Notes: generated by a model not told the origin, from the letters alone. A stretch of DNA of 64,000 nucleotides from Neolentinus lepideus HHB14362 ss-1 (GCA_001632425.1 KV425601.1:62001-126000); one strand, 5' to 3'; positions 35,505 to 47,337 are shown, counted from the first letter of the stretch. Numbers and translations are program-made.

Positions 35505-37472
35505 TCAATCGCTCCTGCGCAACGTCGGTAACCTCGACAACCTCCTCGTCTCCTTCGGTTCCTCAACAAGCTTCTCCTCATGGTTCTCCCTCCGCATCAA
35601 CACATTCGCTCTCCGGCTTTTCGTCTCCGACGTCTTCTTCTCGGCATCATTCTCGACTTCAGCAGCCTTATTATCACTTCCCCAGCTCCTCCGCCACAAC
35701 CGTTGCTTCTCAACCTGGACGATATTCTCCTTGCCACTACCACTGCCAGCGCGCCAACTCCTCCTCCAGCTCTTCTTCACCTCCTTGACGCTCTCTAGTC
35801 TCTCAACCTCGGGAACAAGCGCCTCAACATCACCCACGCACTCAAAGCTCGTATCCATCACCGGCGCCGTCTTCTGCTTCTTCTTACCAGGGATGTTAAC
35901 AAGCTTCGTGATGGCCTTGAGGAATGCAGGGCGCGCACGAGGCGGTGTGATTCCACTCTTGCCGTTCCTGTCGGGTGAATGCCTGGTGGCCGGAGCAAAG
36001 CGGCGAGATTTGGGCGTGCTTGCTACGGGTGCAGTGAAGACATCTTGGATCGAGTCCGGACCTGCGGCAGCCGGAGTGAAGTTGACCGCGCGTATGGACG
36101 AAGGGGCGATCGAAGAACCGGCAGCGGAGACGTCGACGTTGTCCTCTGCCTGAACTCCTTTTGCGATAACTTGAACCGTTGAGGCAGAGGGTGACCGGGA
36201 GAAGGGTAGTTCAGAGGGGCGGACCGGGTTGGGTGTGCGAGGGCCTGGGTAGAGAAGACGGACAGTGGCGGGGCTCGGTTGGGGAGTGGCGACGAGCGAG
36301 AGACGACGGACAGCTTTTGAGATGAGAGAGCCTGTGGAGGTAGACGTGGACACTCGAGGCCGGGTTGGGGAACTGTGAAACGTTGTTCAGTTTTTTGTCA
36401 AGAACTGAAAGAAACTTAATAGTTACGGGATAGATTGGAAAGAAACTGCCGAGGCGAGCTTGAGCTTGAGGTCGTTCGAGGTACTTCGAGCGATGACGAG
36501 GTCCTTCTCGGTGCTGAACGCGGGGAGGAGTTGACTCGAGGTCTTCGATGCGAGGAGTAGTTTTTGCGACTTGCTGGGAGCGAGGGCAAATTCTTGCAAG
36601 TCATTCGACGGAATGGATGGAATACCACCGAAGGAACCGAGTGACCCCATCGAACCCAACGACCCAACCGACTTTAGCTCTCCATCAACATCTTCCAACT
36701 CTTCGCCGTACTTGAACCCCCACTCCCTTTCGATCTTACTGATACTAACCGTGCTCACTGTGGGCGTGACCCTCCCCACCACCTCCTCAATTCCTAGCAC
36801 CGAGTTCGAGGGTGTGATAAGCTCACGGTCGGGGAACGCCTCCTGCGCCTTCTTCCGCCAATACTGGTACTCCTTCTCCGCTTCCTTCTCCCTCTTCCTT
36901 GCCGCTAGGGTGATATCGACTGCACGCTGGTATTCGCGGGTGGGGACTTCGGCGTCGCGTACGAGCTTGGCACGAATGGACTCGAAGGGGTCGTCGACTT
37001 CATCTTCGGTCTCGATGATGTACTTGACGAGGCGTTCCTCGATGGTGCCTTCGGCGGTGGGGTTGTTGGCCTGGATGGAGTCTAAAAGGGCGAGGACCCA
37101 GCTGTACTGCGCGATCTTCTCCTCGAGCTCGGCAATCTCTTCCTCACTCTCCTCATCTGTGGCGGTATTGGAGGAGAGTTCGATCTCGGCTTCGAGTTCT
37201 TCCAGCTCCAGTTCGGCTTGGAGGAGGGCGTTCTCGGCCTCGAGGCGCTCGATACGCGCAATGAGGAGACGTTCTTCGTCTTCGGGGTCTTCTTGGTAGT
37301 GGGAGATGGGACGGGGAGTGCTGACATTTTCGGCACTGATAGCGGCAGCGACACTCTCGAGGATGGACGAGGAGGGGGCGAGGGCGGGGACGGGATGAGT
37401 TGTGACAGCGGAGACCAGCTCGCTGTCGGACTTGGTACGACGGTGCAGCTTGAGCAGCTTGAGGAAATGCAT
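35505..37472 (-). CDS. Coiled-coil, Ser/Glu-rich protein of unknown function
   Basis: Two exons (37472-36427, 36372-35505) give 637 residues. A basic N-terminus (MHFLKLLKLHRRTKSDS) is followed by a long Glu/Leu coiled coil at about residues 65-135. Then come a mixed helical region and a low-complexity Ser/Gly stretch with repeated GSLGSMGSLGS, and a long basic disordered tail with two similar KSWRRSWRAGSG and RLWRRSWGSD segments. It has no enzyme domain and may be a scaffold or cytoskeletal/septal protein, but this is a guess. I chose the ATG at 37472 rather than the in-frame ATG at 37559, because the TATA element at 37564-37570 would place transcription start downstream of 37559. Confidence 0.75.
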
Positions 37473-37563
37473 GCTGTGTTGTGCTAGACGTCGCTGAAGA
37501 TGATGAGGGCGCGGATGTGAAGTGAGTGAAAGGTGAAGAGGAGTGGAGTGGGATGACACGCCC

Positions 37564-37570
37564 TCTTATA
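37564..37570 (-). promoter_or_regulatory. Likely TATA box of the coiled-coil gene
   Basis: TATAAGA on the minus strand, 92 nt upstream of the chosen start codon at 37472. It argues against the earlier in-frame ATG, which lies only 5 nt away. Confidence 0.5.
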
Positions 37571-38672
37571 TGTTCGAATTCTGGTGTTTGACACGTTCAG
37601 TCTGGATTGAAACTGTACGCACGGACCATCTACCACCATGAGCACATATAGCACGAGCATTGCGATGTAAGTAGCAGACACAGGATTGTGTTTACTTCCA
37701 GTCTTCTCTATTTTCAAGAGATCCTTTCACTTGCAGATTCGTCATTATTTTATCGCACCGAGATTTACAGCGTCCGGATTAAGGTAACGATATCGTTTCC
37801 AGTCCTTCGACAGTACAGTAGCCTAGAGGGCACTGACTCATCCGAGCAATCTGCTCGGGGATGACTGATCCCGACTAACGGCCAAGTAAAACAAGCCGTA
37901 CGTCGGACGGGGCAGTCAGCCGTATAGTTTTACATAGAAACTAGACGGAAGGATTAGCCAAAGAAGGGACACGGAAATGATTTAGGACGGTAGCAGGAAG
38001 GTGGTAGTACTTACGAGGACCAGTAGCACAACACGCGCGGCGCCGGAAGTCAGATTATGACAACCGTCACCGACAGGGAATGTGACGAGTGCGAACTTCG
38101 CGTGAGCCTATAAATCATGCGCGCAATATTTAGTAAGTATTAGTTGCAAACGGTCCATGTGGCATAGCAATATGTGTACTGAATAATGAGAGAACGACAG
38201 AAGAAATGGCAGACGATGAATTATCTCACGACCGATCTATTTGTTTGTATTTGTCTGTGGCGTTATTGAACCACTTGCCACAATCACATAGCCATCGTAT
38301 GTTCCCGCAACCATGCAATAAATCCAAGACTCAGAAAGTCATGGATTTGTACAGTAATCTGGATTATTTTATCTCTCGCACGATCAGCCTTGACTTCAAT
38401 TTCCGAGGTGCTTCTCGAGACGTTGGAGAACGATCGCCTAATGATGTCACTCTGACATTAATCCCGGTGGCGCAAGACGAAGACAGAAGGGTGACTATCG
38501 CTATATCCACACCAACATATATAAGCGACGTGTTCTCGTAGCGTTTCTTCACGACGACAACCATCTTCATTACACCACTTGAGACTCCTACACTAGATCC
38601 TAGCGTCCACCGTGCGTTTGCTTATGCTCTCCTGCACGGATTAACAATGGCCTACATTAAAGATACTGATAG
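37571..38672. other. Intergenic, includes a TATA element
   Basis: About 1.1 kb between divergent genes. CATATATAAG at about 38515-38524 faces the small gene that follows. A 111-codon frame at 38206-38541 ends on this TATA element and is probably not real. Confidence 0.45.
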
Positions 38673-39038
38673 ATGAACCAGACTGACTACCCGTCCAACC
38701 CCCTGCAGACTACGCTGATGCTCAGCGAATTTAACGTCCCGCTCAGTCGAGCGAGTTCGAGGAGGTCGAAGCCGGGCAGAAGGTATGTACTCGCGTTACC
38801 ACGTCGGGTGGTTCTATCTCTCATGGTTTGATATCATCAGCTCGTTCCCCGTCCTGAGGACGTGATGGAATTCAACACCGAAGTCCAACCCGACCCGTCA
38901 ATCGGTACCGGTCGGTCAAGCGGAGGCAAGAGTCAGAGCGCTCACCACAACCCGGATAGGTCCGGGAAGACGCTGGACGAGAAATCACAGAGGAAGCTTG
39001 ACTCGAAGATATCTGGAGGTATGGCTGACCAGAGATGA
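38673..39038 (+). CDS. Small hydrophilic protein, start exon unresolved
   Basis: A clear exon from about 38833 (after an intron with GTATGT donor and CAG acceptor) encodes LVPRPEDVMEFNTEV and a Gly/Ser/Lys-rich tail ending LDSKISGG at 39038. It is preceded by an acidic segment SSEFEEVEAGQK at about 38747-38785. An ATG at 38673 begins a plausible first exon, but no canonical donor joins it to the acidic segment in frame. The product would be a disordered, charged peptide of 85-100 residues, like many small stress-type fungal proteins. The function is unknown, and it could be a damaged gene. Confidence 0.45.
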
Positions 39039-39724
39039 TGTTTAAGAGGACTGCCAGGTAATGAAATAAAGCAGAATGCAATATGTATTATATTCGCATA
39101 TTGACATCGCACTTGCCGCATTTCCGGAGAATTTTATCCAGTGGAGTGTCTGTCGGAACAGAACCCCAGTCTGCTGTTGTAGATCTCTTATGTGGTGGCT
39201 TTCCAGGTCGTGTCGATCACTCAGGTCTTCCAGCGGTAGGACAGATCAATACCACCCTATTCAATGGCAGACGAGACTGATATAGTGAGCGACTATTGTC
39301 AATGGAGAACATCGAAGAGGCGTCATATGTGGCCAGAAATTTGAGAGCTGCTAGTATAGGTAAATCAGCGACACCGTCCGTGTCGATCGGATTGACGACC
39401 GGTCGGAAGAAGGACAGGACCCCGGCTGCGTTGTTGAATCAACTGCGAGTCTAATCGAGCCCTGTCTCTTTGATTAGCCTAGTAACCTAGATACTTATAA
39501 TTATATACACTTTAACTTCTAATTAAAATGTCGTATGCGTAATGGCTGAGACACTTACTTTCCCGTGCAATTACATAGTTCTTTGAATTTCAGGTTCCAG
39601 GGTCCTAGTCTAACAACTAATTCAGGTGTGGCTTTTGCTTACGTTATATGTCAAAATTTGGACTTACCTCATTTCGTCTTTTTCCGTGCCTACCTTTTGT
39701 CTTGATCCTCTCTAGGCGGTCACA
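39039..39724. other. Intergenic, one 50-codon frame
   Basis: An ATG at 39302 opens a 50-codon frame ending at 39454 with a basic composition. No intron or homology supports it. The last 150 bp are the UTP7 leader. Confidence 0.4.
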
Positions 39725-41955
39725 ATGGACTCATTAATTGCAAAAGCGAATGCGATCCATCCTCTCTCCAAAAAGCGCAAAAGCCTCAAACGAAATCCTG
39801 CGCCTTACGATGGATCCTCAAAACCCAAGCCTACCACCTCGCAAACCGACTCTACCCTCTCCTCGATAACGCACCGTACTGCCTTACCAAAATCATTAAG
39901 GCCCTCTTCACCCCTTCCCGAAAATGCGCCCGCCCACAGCCATATTCCGAACAAAAAGCTGCGCGCGGAGCTGAACAGGCAGAGCGCGCACAGTATCCGG
40001 CGGAAGCAATTGATTGAGGATGCGGCTGAGTTGCTGCTGGTGGATGATGCGGGGAAGATGGAGGTGGAAGGAGAGATGGAAAGGACATGGAGGATGACGC
40101 AGGAGGAGATTGCGAGGGAGGCCGGGGCGGAGGCGGCGAAAGGACGGAGGGAGTGGAAGTTGGATGGGGGACCGTATAGATCGAGGTATACACGAAATGG
40201 ACGGTGAGTGTTTTTTAAAATCGATCTTGGTATACATGGAGCACTTCGTTAAGTAAATTGGCGTATTTGTATTGCGCTATTAATCTTTCTGCAGACATCT
40301 AGCCATTATGGGCCGGAAAGGCCATGTCGCCACCTTTGACTGGCAGACTGGAACTCTGCACACGGAACTACAACTACAAGAAACGTGCAGGGACATCACG
40401 TAGGTGAATTTTATTAAGTCGCCATTGGTAAGCTCTTGACCAATCCAAATCCGTAGCTTCCTCCATTCACATACGCATTTCGCCGTTGCACAGCAAAAGC
40501 ACGTATTCGTGTACGACCAGGACGGTGTTGAGTTGCACAAGCTCAAGTCGCACGTCGAAGCCACACGGCTAGAGTATCTCGACTATCACTGGTTGCTCGC
40601 CAGCATCGTAAGCACAATCCGACTCCTGTGAATTTGGAAAGGTCTAACAAATCATACTCAAGAGTACAGCAGGCCACCTGCAATACCTCGACACCACGAA
40701 CGGGCAAATCGTCGCCGTGCACCAAACAACCAAACACAAACTCGGCACACCAATCAGCATGACCAAGAACCCGCACAACGCCGTCATTCACCTCGGCCAC
40801 CAGAACGGCGTCGTCTCGCTCTGGACGCCGAATCTCCCGCACCCCGCGGTGCGCCTCCTTGCGCACCTTGGGCCTGTGCAGTCTATCAGTGTGAGCACAG
40901 GAAGCCAAGGTGAGGGAGGGCGGTACATGGCGACGGCGGGGAAGGACGGAATGGTGAAGGTGTGGGACTGCCGGAATTGGAAGGGCGCGGTGAGGAGCTG
41001 GAGGCTGAGGAGTGCGGGCGATGCGGAGCTGGAGTTTAGCCAGAGGGGGATGTTAGCGGTTGCGTCGGGTGGGAGTGTGAATGTGAGTCTTGAGTTCTCT
41101 GATTCCATCTGTATGACAACTCGTTGACTGCTGGGTGTATAGGTATATACCAAGCCCACAACTCCTGCGCCTAACTCCCCTCCACCGCTCTACCTGACCC
41201 ACCCGGTAATACACAAGCCTATCACCTCCGTCCGCTTCTGTCCCTTCCAGGATATACTTACTGTCGGCCACGACAAGGGCCTGTCGAGTATCCTCGTCCC
41301 CGGCGCAGGAGAACCTAACTTCGACAGCAGCGAGGCTGATCCGTTCGAGAACAAACGGGGCAGGAGGGAGAGAGAGGTCAAGGGTCTCTTGGATAAGGTG
41401 AATATCAAACACCTCGAATTAAGGATAAGTGTGAGCAGTGTTGACCATTTGACGTGTAGATTCCTGCGGATATGATCGCACTCGACCCAGACTTCGTCGG
41501 GTCACTTGCTCCCTCGGTTGCAAAAGAGCCTGACCAAGATATCCCGTTTGCGCGCTTGTCGAGATTGCAGCGGCTGCGGATACAGGGGAAGGCAGATGAG
41601 ACCGAGGTTGATGTGGACGGTGACGAGGGCGAGGACGATGGGGAGCGTGGAGGCGTGGCTACATCGAAGGCGAGGAAGGAGAAGGAGAAGATGAAGATGA
41701 GGGGGCGTAATAAGAGTTTGAAGAGGTATCTGAGGAAGCAAAGGAAGAACGTGATCGATCCTAAAGCGGTACGTTTCAGCGAGTCCCCCTAATGCGTCTT
41801 CTGTTGTCTCATAGGTGTATGTCTAGATTGCAGTCCGTCAGAAACTCGAGAAGGAGAGAGAAGAGCGGAGGAAGGAGAGGGAAAAGGCGAAGTTGGGGCC
41901 TGCGGCTGAGCGGAAACCGTCTGCTTTGGATCGCTTCGCCAGTAGCAGACGCTAA
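39725..41955 (+). CDS. UTP7: U3 snoRNP/SSU processome WD40 protein Utp7 (WDR46)
   Basis: Multi-exon gene from MDSLIAKANAI to DRFASSRR. A Lys-rich N-terminus and the Utp7 linker (WKLDGGPYRSRYTRNGRHLAIMGRKGH) lead into a seven-bladed WD40 propeller, with segments such as HLGHQNGVVSLWTPN and ATAGKDGMVKVWD. The BING4-type C-terminal region follows (TSVRFCPFQDILTVGHDKG, ADPFENKRGRRE), then a Lys/Arg-rich nucleolar tail. Utp7 is an essential component of the small-subunit processome required for 18S rRNA maturation in the nucleolus. The first splice (CG|A) and later ones keep the frame, and the protein looks intact. Confidence 0.95.
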
Positions 41956-43141
41956 GTGGCATCTTGCTGTACGAGATTGTGCTGCGTTTGGGAGCTCATG
42001 TGTCTTGATCAATGATCTAGATCGATATCTACTTTACTTCCGCCTGTGTCTTAGGCTTGGAACCTCACCTATTGATTGGTGGCGGACAAAGTGCTCGGTG
42101 GCACGGAACCTGAGTAAGGTGGTCTGCTTCCGGAGCCACTCCCAGAAATGTATGACTGGCGTGCCCGTGATTGCCTCGGTCATTTCAACCCCTATTTCTT
42201 CGTCCTTGTCGATAAGTACTGATACTTATGGACTGCATTACAAGACTAGGAAACGACTTCGCGAAAAGGGTAGATCGCGCAGTCTTATTCTGTCTCGTGG
42301 CAAGCTTCATCATCGGAAGATTAATGTGGCCAGTCTGCATACTGTGCATGAAGGCGCTGACGGTCTGATGTTCATTATCAAGAGGGTGCTGTATGATGCG
42401 GGTCGAGAACCTACATCGTGGACTGGCTGCCATTGCGTATGCCTGAACATCTTCAACAGAAATGAAGCTGACTAAATAGCATCATTCACTATCGGGAGGC
42501 CTCGCAGTTATAAATGCCGCTCAAGTCGGTGATCCAATGGCCCGAAGGTTTCGTGTGGTACGCTACAGAAATTCGCTTCGAACGGTTGAGCTCCTAACCT
42601 GCTGCACAGCTGTCCGCTAGCATTTCATGTACCGTTGAAGTTCGGCAGTAAGCCTTTGAACATCTCGGTTCAAGATTACATATGTGTATGACATACCCAG
42701 AGCGCGATCGACAGTATTGTAGTAGTTGCATGTATAGTGCCCCTATTCAGCCATGCAGTTTATATTGATTGAGGACCGCTACGAATAGCGGTGTAGAGAC
42801 AACATGAAGTATGTTTCAGCTGCATCGGTAGGGTGGGTCAAGAGGAGGCTCCGTAAACATTAAACTCCGGACAGGCGTTGCAAAAATTGCCCTTGCCCTG
42901 TGTGGCCACATGCGATATCCTCCTATACTAGTATCATTCTTTGCAGTACCACATATGAGCGAAATTGAAGTGCAAAACGCATCCCCTTGCATCATTCAGC
43001 CATTGAGGTAGATGTCATAATAGAAATCGTAGACTTGATCTCCTGGTGAGTCGTAGCAATCATAGGACGGAGGCCGTTCTGGTATGACGAGGTCTGCACA
43101 GGCCTCACAGGTATAAGCTTCGGTGTCTTGCCGTGCCATAT
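41956..43141. other. Intergenic, no gene recognised
   Basis: The long plus-strand frame that runs on from the last UTP7 exons (to 42475) is an alternative-frame shadow followed by non-coding sequence. 42480-42660 has splice-like signals without a joinable frame. Nothing recognised to 43141. Confidence 0.45.
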
Positions 43142-44348
43142 TCATACTTGAGACGCCCAGTTCAAGGTTCGGTCACTGGCCTGAACCGAACGTAACGTTC
43201 GGATCTCGGTTTTCGGAAGAGTAGCCAGAGCTGAACTGAACTGAACTTCGGTGTCACTATATAGTGTGGCAGCCGTTTCATCTCCCCATGCCCTTCCACG
43301 TGAGACACGGAATATGATTAGTAGCGGTGCGATAATCTGACGTATCATTGTCAGAACAGTACTTATACGTGAAATGTGGCAGCTCTTGCCTGAATCTGTG
43401 ATGATAACTCTATCATGACATATCGCGCCGGGAGCTGTAGTGCATATGTGATCACAAATATCAGCATTGTGACGGCATACAGCATAGCCGATTCTATCAA
43501 CATCGTCATGATGCTGACGTATAGCTTGGAGTGATGCCTGCCTAGAAAAGAGAATGTATATGCATCTGTTCCAAAGTGTTGATGGGTTTAGATACCTAGG
43601 AGTACTTTGGTCCGATTCCGAAATGACCAGATCCTCGCAACGATGAGAGTCGTTATCAACAATGTGTTGGCTACGGAGACTGCCCAGCAGGATAACCCGA
43701 AGCCCTTCGCGGCTGGGGAATACAACGAGTGTCCCGAGGAGCTCGCTTGAGCCAATGTAATTATGCTTAGTACTGTGAAGAAAGATCAATTTGAGTGACA
43801 CAGGTTACGAGGTCCAAGAAGACTCGATATGCACCCACGAAGCCTGTATAAAGTAGGCAAGGCAGCACGGAGAGCCACTTCCCATACCAAGTTTGCTTGT
43901 AGAAAAGGATGAAGCGCCAGACCTAAACCGGCTCTGTGATCAGAGGACGTATGCAGCGAATGGTCTGCCTTACCATGAGGCCGTCACCCATAATATTCGC
44001 TATAACGTACATTGATGAATTGGCAATATCAAGAGGTTGCGAGAAAAGGAAGGTCTCGTTGTAGGCCACAGGGCCAGCCGGATAGGTTCGGTGAACAACA
44101 TAAATGAGGTACGTTGAATAAGCCTCCAGCACAACATAGGCAGTGCCAACTAGAAACATGACTGTAGTGTATATCAGAAAGAATATGCTTGTGTTCCGAC
44201 GACCATGACCTGAGCTCAGTGACAAGGATAGCTGATAGACACAAGCGCCATAGATGACGGACATGATCCCCCAAGCTGCTCCTACTAGTGTAGAGCATCC
44301 CAGAAGTGACAGTTCGTCAAAGCGTATCTGGGAGTGGGGCTCCCCCAT
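43142..44348 (-). CDS. Seven-helix membrane protein of unknown function
   Basis: Five exons (44348-43974, 43922-43835, 43772-43596, 43541-43390, 43336-43142) join to 328 residues with about seven hydrophobic helices, a short extracellular N-terminus and a polar C-terminal tail. Conserved-looking landmarks are GDGLMVWRF after helix 3 and IIAPLLIIFRV in the last helix, typical of a mushroom-specific orphan family related in style, not obviously in sequence, to DUF6534 proteins. Function is unknown; a receptor or sensor role is only a guess. The last intron (43389-43337) begins with GC instead of GT, and the frame requires it. A TATA-like site lies about 65 nt upstream (44410-44417). Confidence 0.85.
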
Positions 44349-44592
44349 GCTGCTGAGGTGTTTGAGAACCGGCGGGACAACACAACGGAGAAAGAGAGGA
44401 TGAAGTTGGGTATATAAGTTCGACCGTACCGCTGCATCGGGGAAACGCCAGGCCGAAGGGACTTAGAGGTGTCCTAGACGGGCTTTCGGGCATCTTTTGC
44501 TACCTTTCGGCGCGTTAGGCGCTGGAACTTGGCTTATTTTGTCTAAATAAGACGTCCTAAGACCGAAAAAGAACGGGGAAGACCGCTACTAT

Positions 44593-44639
44593 GCGGAAAA
44601 TGCCATCCGGACTCAGTAAGTCGCGATGGCATTTTCCGC
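44593..44639. repeat. Perfect 15-bp stem hairpin
   Basis: Arms 44593-44607 and 44625-44639 are exact reverse complements (GCGGAAAATGCCATC), separated by a 17-nt loop. GACTCAG occurs in the loop right after the left arm and again just after the right arm. It sits in the intergenic tract upstream of the seven-helix gene. No following T-run, so a terminator is unlikely. Confidence 0.9.
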
Positions 44640-45287
44640 GACTCAGCATGCAGTGCGTTCAGGGCACAGCTTCGCGAGGTTCGAGATAGGCTCACCTGTA
44701 CAAGTTTCTAACCCAAGATAGTGGTCACCTGCGCCGGTAGCTTCTGTTTCGAGACCGTCCACCTGCAAATAGTTGGAGTCGCTGTAGGGTCCGACTTGCC
44801 TAGTCCATGGTCTAAGTATATGGAGTCTTGTTACATACACCAGTTGCTGTCTTCAATGGAGAGATTCAAGATCAAGCCCGATCCTGTGGTTGTACCGCCT
44901 CACGGAGCGATCGCGAGGATTCTTATCCGTTAATCCAATGTAATGACGGAACGACTCGGAGTCAGCTTCTAATTGGTCAATCCAATACGATCCATGGATA
45001 TCGCACTTCTATTATAGTCACCGGTTTGAACTCTTTCAGGCGGTGCCTAGTAGTGCCCTGCAGGTAGCTTTGCAAACACAGCATGTACAGCACTCGATGG
45101 TGAGTGTCATCCGCCAGGACCACGCAGTACTAGTGAAGCATCAGGAAAATCTTACACAGTGAATTATAAGGAATCATGTGAGTCACCTCAGCCGTGTACA
45201 ACAATAACTGAGGGCGGGTGCCGACTTATATAAGTATAGTGAGTGACGAGATCTTGTCGTATCTCATTATAATTAAAAATGGATTAG

Positions 45288-45968
45288 GTACTATCACTAG
45301 GGGAGTTCTTCTCCAGGATACAGTGTTTCCCCAATTCCCCGGTCAGTAATTCACTTTTGGGGAATATTTCGACATAGACCTTTGCAATATAGTATATCCT
45401 ATCACCCATCCTAAGAGCAAACTAGCAAAATGTGTGCACAGAGCTCATCGGCATCGAAATACTGGGCTGAGCAGAATTCTTCTCCATCCGTCACATCCAG
45501 GTCACAGCGGCAAGTTGGAACTCCGCTTCAGCAGGGCAGACACGTCAGCCACTGTATTTGGAGCGGAGACCCAACGCTGTCACACTTGGTGGCGGACGCG
45601 GAGAAGGACGCTCTGTATTTCTGCAATTAAAACCCTTCTGTATCGATATTCACCAATCGGAAGACATAGGTCCATCTGTGTGCATACAAATGTTTTAAAT
45701 CCCATAATTTGGGCTGGTTGGTGAAGTGACTAGCTTAGGATCTGCCAGATACACGAATTTTGTGTGACGTGTAAACAAATGTTCTGGCATCCCAACTTAA
45801 AATGGGACCCATTTTCGCAATTCTGAATTGATACATACCACAGAAATATACCAAAGATTGTATATACCAAGTTCCAAGTTATTCCATTCAGTGTTGAAGG
45901 CACAGGAAGTGATTTTGTGTGTAGAGAACATTCATACCCCCGGAGAAGAACTCCCCTAGTGATAGTAC
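45288..45968. mobile_element. Non-autonomous element with perfect 27-bp terminal inverted repeats
   Basis: The ends 45288-45314 and 45942-45968 are exact 27-bp reverse complements; the outer 20 bases read GTACTATCACTAGGGGAGTT. If the outer TA dinucleotides (45289-45290 and 45966-45967) are the target duplication, the element is 675 bp and starts CTATCACTAGGGG. A TA duplication is typical of the Tc1/mariner/pogo superfamily. The interior holds only short frames (66 and 90 codons) without a DDE signature, so it would be a MITE or internally deleted copy needing a transposase elsewhere. The perfect ends point to recent activity. Confidence 0.82.
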
Positions 45969-46129
45969 GGGTGAGTACGGAAATTTCCAACACTCGCCAC
46001 ACCGCCGCGGCACGAAGTCATATGACGTGAATAGGCGCTCCTAACTTCAGTATTCTCGCTCCATGTCATTCATGAGATTTCCTGACGGACTAGAGGCAAT
46101 CATAACTTTAGCAGTTGTTGCTCACCGGT

Positions 46130-46181
46130 CCCCAGCATTCCTGTCCCCGGTGAGCGCTCACCGGGGACAGGAATGCTGGGG
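46130..46181. repeat. 52-bp perfect palindrome
   Basis: 46130-46155 and 46156-46181 are exact reverse complements with no spacer; the centre is GGTGAGC|GCTCACC. Similarity continues outward on both sides (TTGTTGCTCA against TGAGGAACAA) once a 5-nt insertion CCGGT on the left is allowed. This suggests a longer fold-back unit of about 85 bp. It lies 162 bp beyond the inverted-repeat element. Confidence 0.95.
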
Positions 46182-46627
46182 TGAGGAACAAACTCATGAA
46201 AAGTGAGGGGCTGCGTCGCGGAGTGAAACATTTAGACACGGTGACCCAGCTGGATGTTCACCGTTGTGTAGATAGCGTGAAGATTTAATATTTAATCGGC
46301 AGTCACACCGACATATAATTTCATTGTGCGCTTGAACTAGATTCAGTAGATAGAGACGTTCCTTACCGACATACGACTCAGTATGCATCGATTGTCTGGG
46401 ACATCCACTGGATCCCCAACAAGATTCCAATTCCAATTCAATACATACAATGTATAGAAAAAGCGCAATGGTTGACGGAGAATGCGACTGCTGCCAATCC
46501 AAGATGCGGGGTATAAGGACAAAAGGATAGCGATGCGAGGTCTACGACAAGAAGAAACACATTAAACTGAATATGCGAATTGTAACCTTCATCTGAATCC
46601 TAACTGCACATAAGGCGGCGTGGATGT

Positions 46628-47337
46628 TTAGAGCTCGTCGCAGTAGGGGAGGTCATCATCGTCCTCGTCGGTAGCAGTGGCGGTGGCGGTGGCGGACGAC
46701 TGAGCGGGCGTAGCGGTCGCGGGGATCTGCGCGCCGAAGTAGGAGGTGCCGGAGGGCGCAGGGGGAACCTGGACCTTCGTGGCCGTACAGAGCACCTGCA
46801 CACGTACGGAATCAGCCTACACTCCATGCGCCAACGTCGTGTCCATCGCTCACCTGGCCGATATACATGTTGGAGCAGGCACTGTCGATCTGAGGGTTGT
46901 TGGCCCAGAAAATGGTCGAGTTGAGGCCGGTGCCAGACATGACACTATCGCAGGTGTCGTCCTTCCGCACGACGTAGGTGGTGGCGCAGTCCTCGCCGGG
47001 GTAGCCCAGGCAGAGGGTCTTGCCAGGCGTGAGGTTGGAGCAGGCCGAGTCGATCGTGCCGTAATTCACGACTGCGAGCTGGTAGCTGAGAGAATAGGAG
47101 TTTACGAGATGTAGGCGAAAGAACGCCGACGGAGAACTCACGAAGAGACATTTTGCTTCTGAGAGATGGTGTCGCAGATATCTCCGGCCTGGATGGTGTA
47201 AGACCGAGTACAGTCCGCAGCCGCGACGGCTACAACACTTATTTAACACCCCTTCTCTCCTCTTTGTGCTGAACACACTCACACTGAGCAACGAACGGAA
47301 CCGCGAGGAGAGCGGCGGCGAGGGTCTTGGAAAACAT
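46628..47337 (-). CDS. Secreted protein with two LysM domains
   Basis: Four exons (47337-47283, 47229-47142, 47085-46854, 46795-46628) give 180 residues. A signal peptide (about 1-22, AAALLAVPFVAQSVAA) is followed by two LysM domains at about 27-72 (YTIQAGDICDTI...) and 83-128 (YVVRKDDTCDSV...), each with paired cysteines. A Pro/Ala/Thr linker and an acidic tail DEDDDD end in YCDEL. LysM domains bind chitin or related GlcNAc polymers. Secreted fungal LysM proteins protect hyphae or mask chitin fragments, and some act as effectors in host interactions; others are found in saprotrophs. There is no catalytic domain and no GPI signal. Which role applies here cannot be told. Confidence 0.92.

Noticed and set aside
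36571..37299. 242-codon Ser-rich plus-strand frame
   Set aside because: It is antisense to the coiled-coil gene; the Ser runs are the reverse reading of Glu/Leu codons.
41792..42475. 227-codon plus-strand frame
   Set aside because: It begins inside UTP7 in a wrong frame and runs into intergenic sequence.
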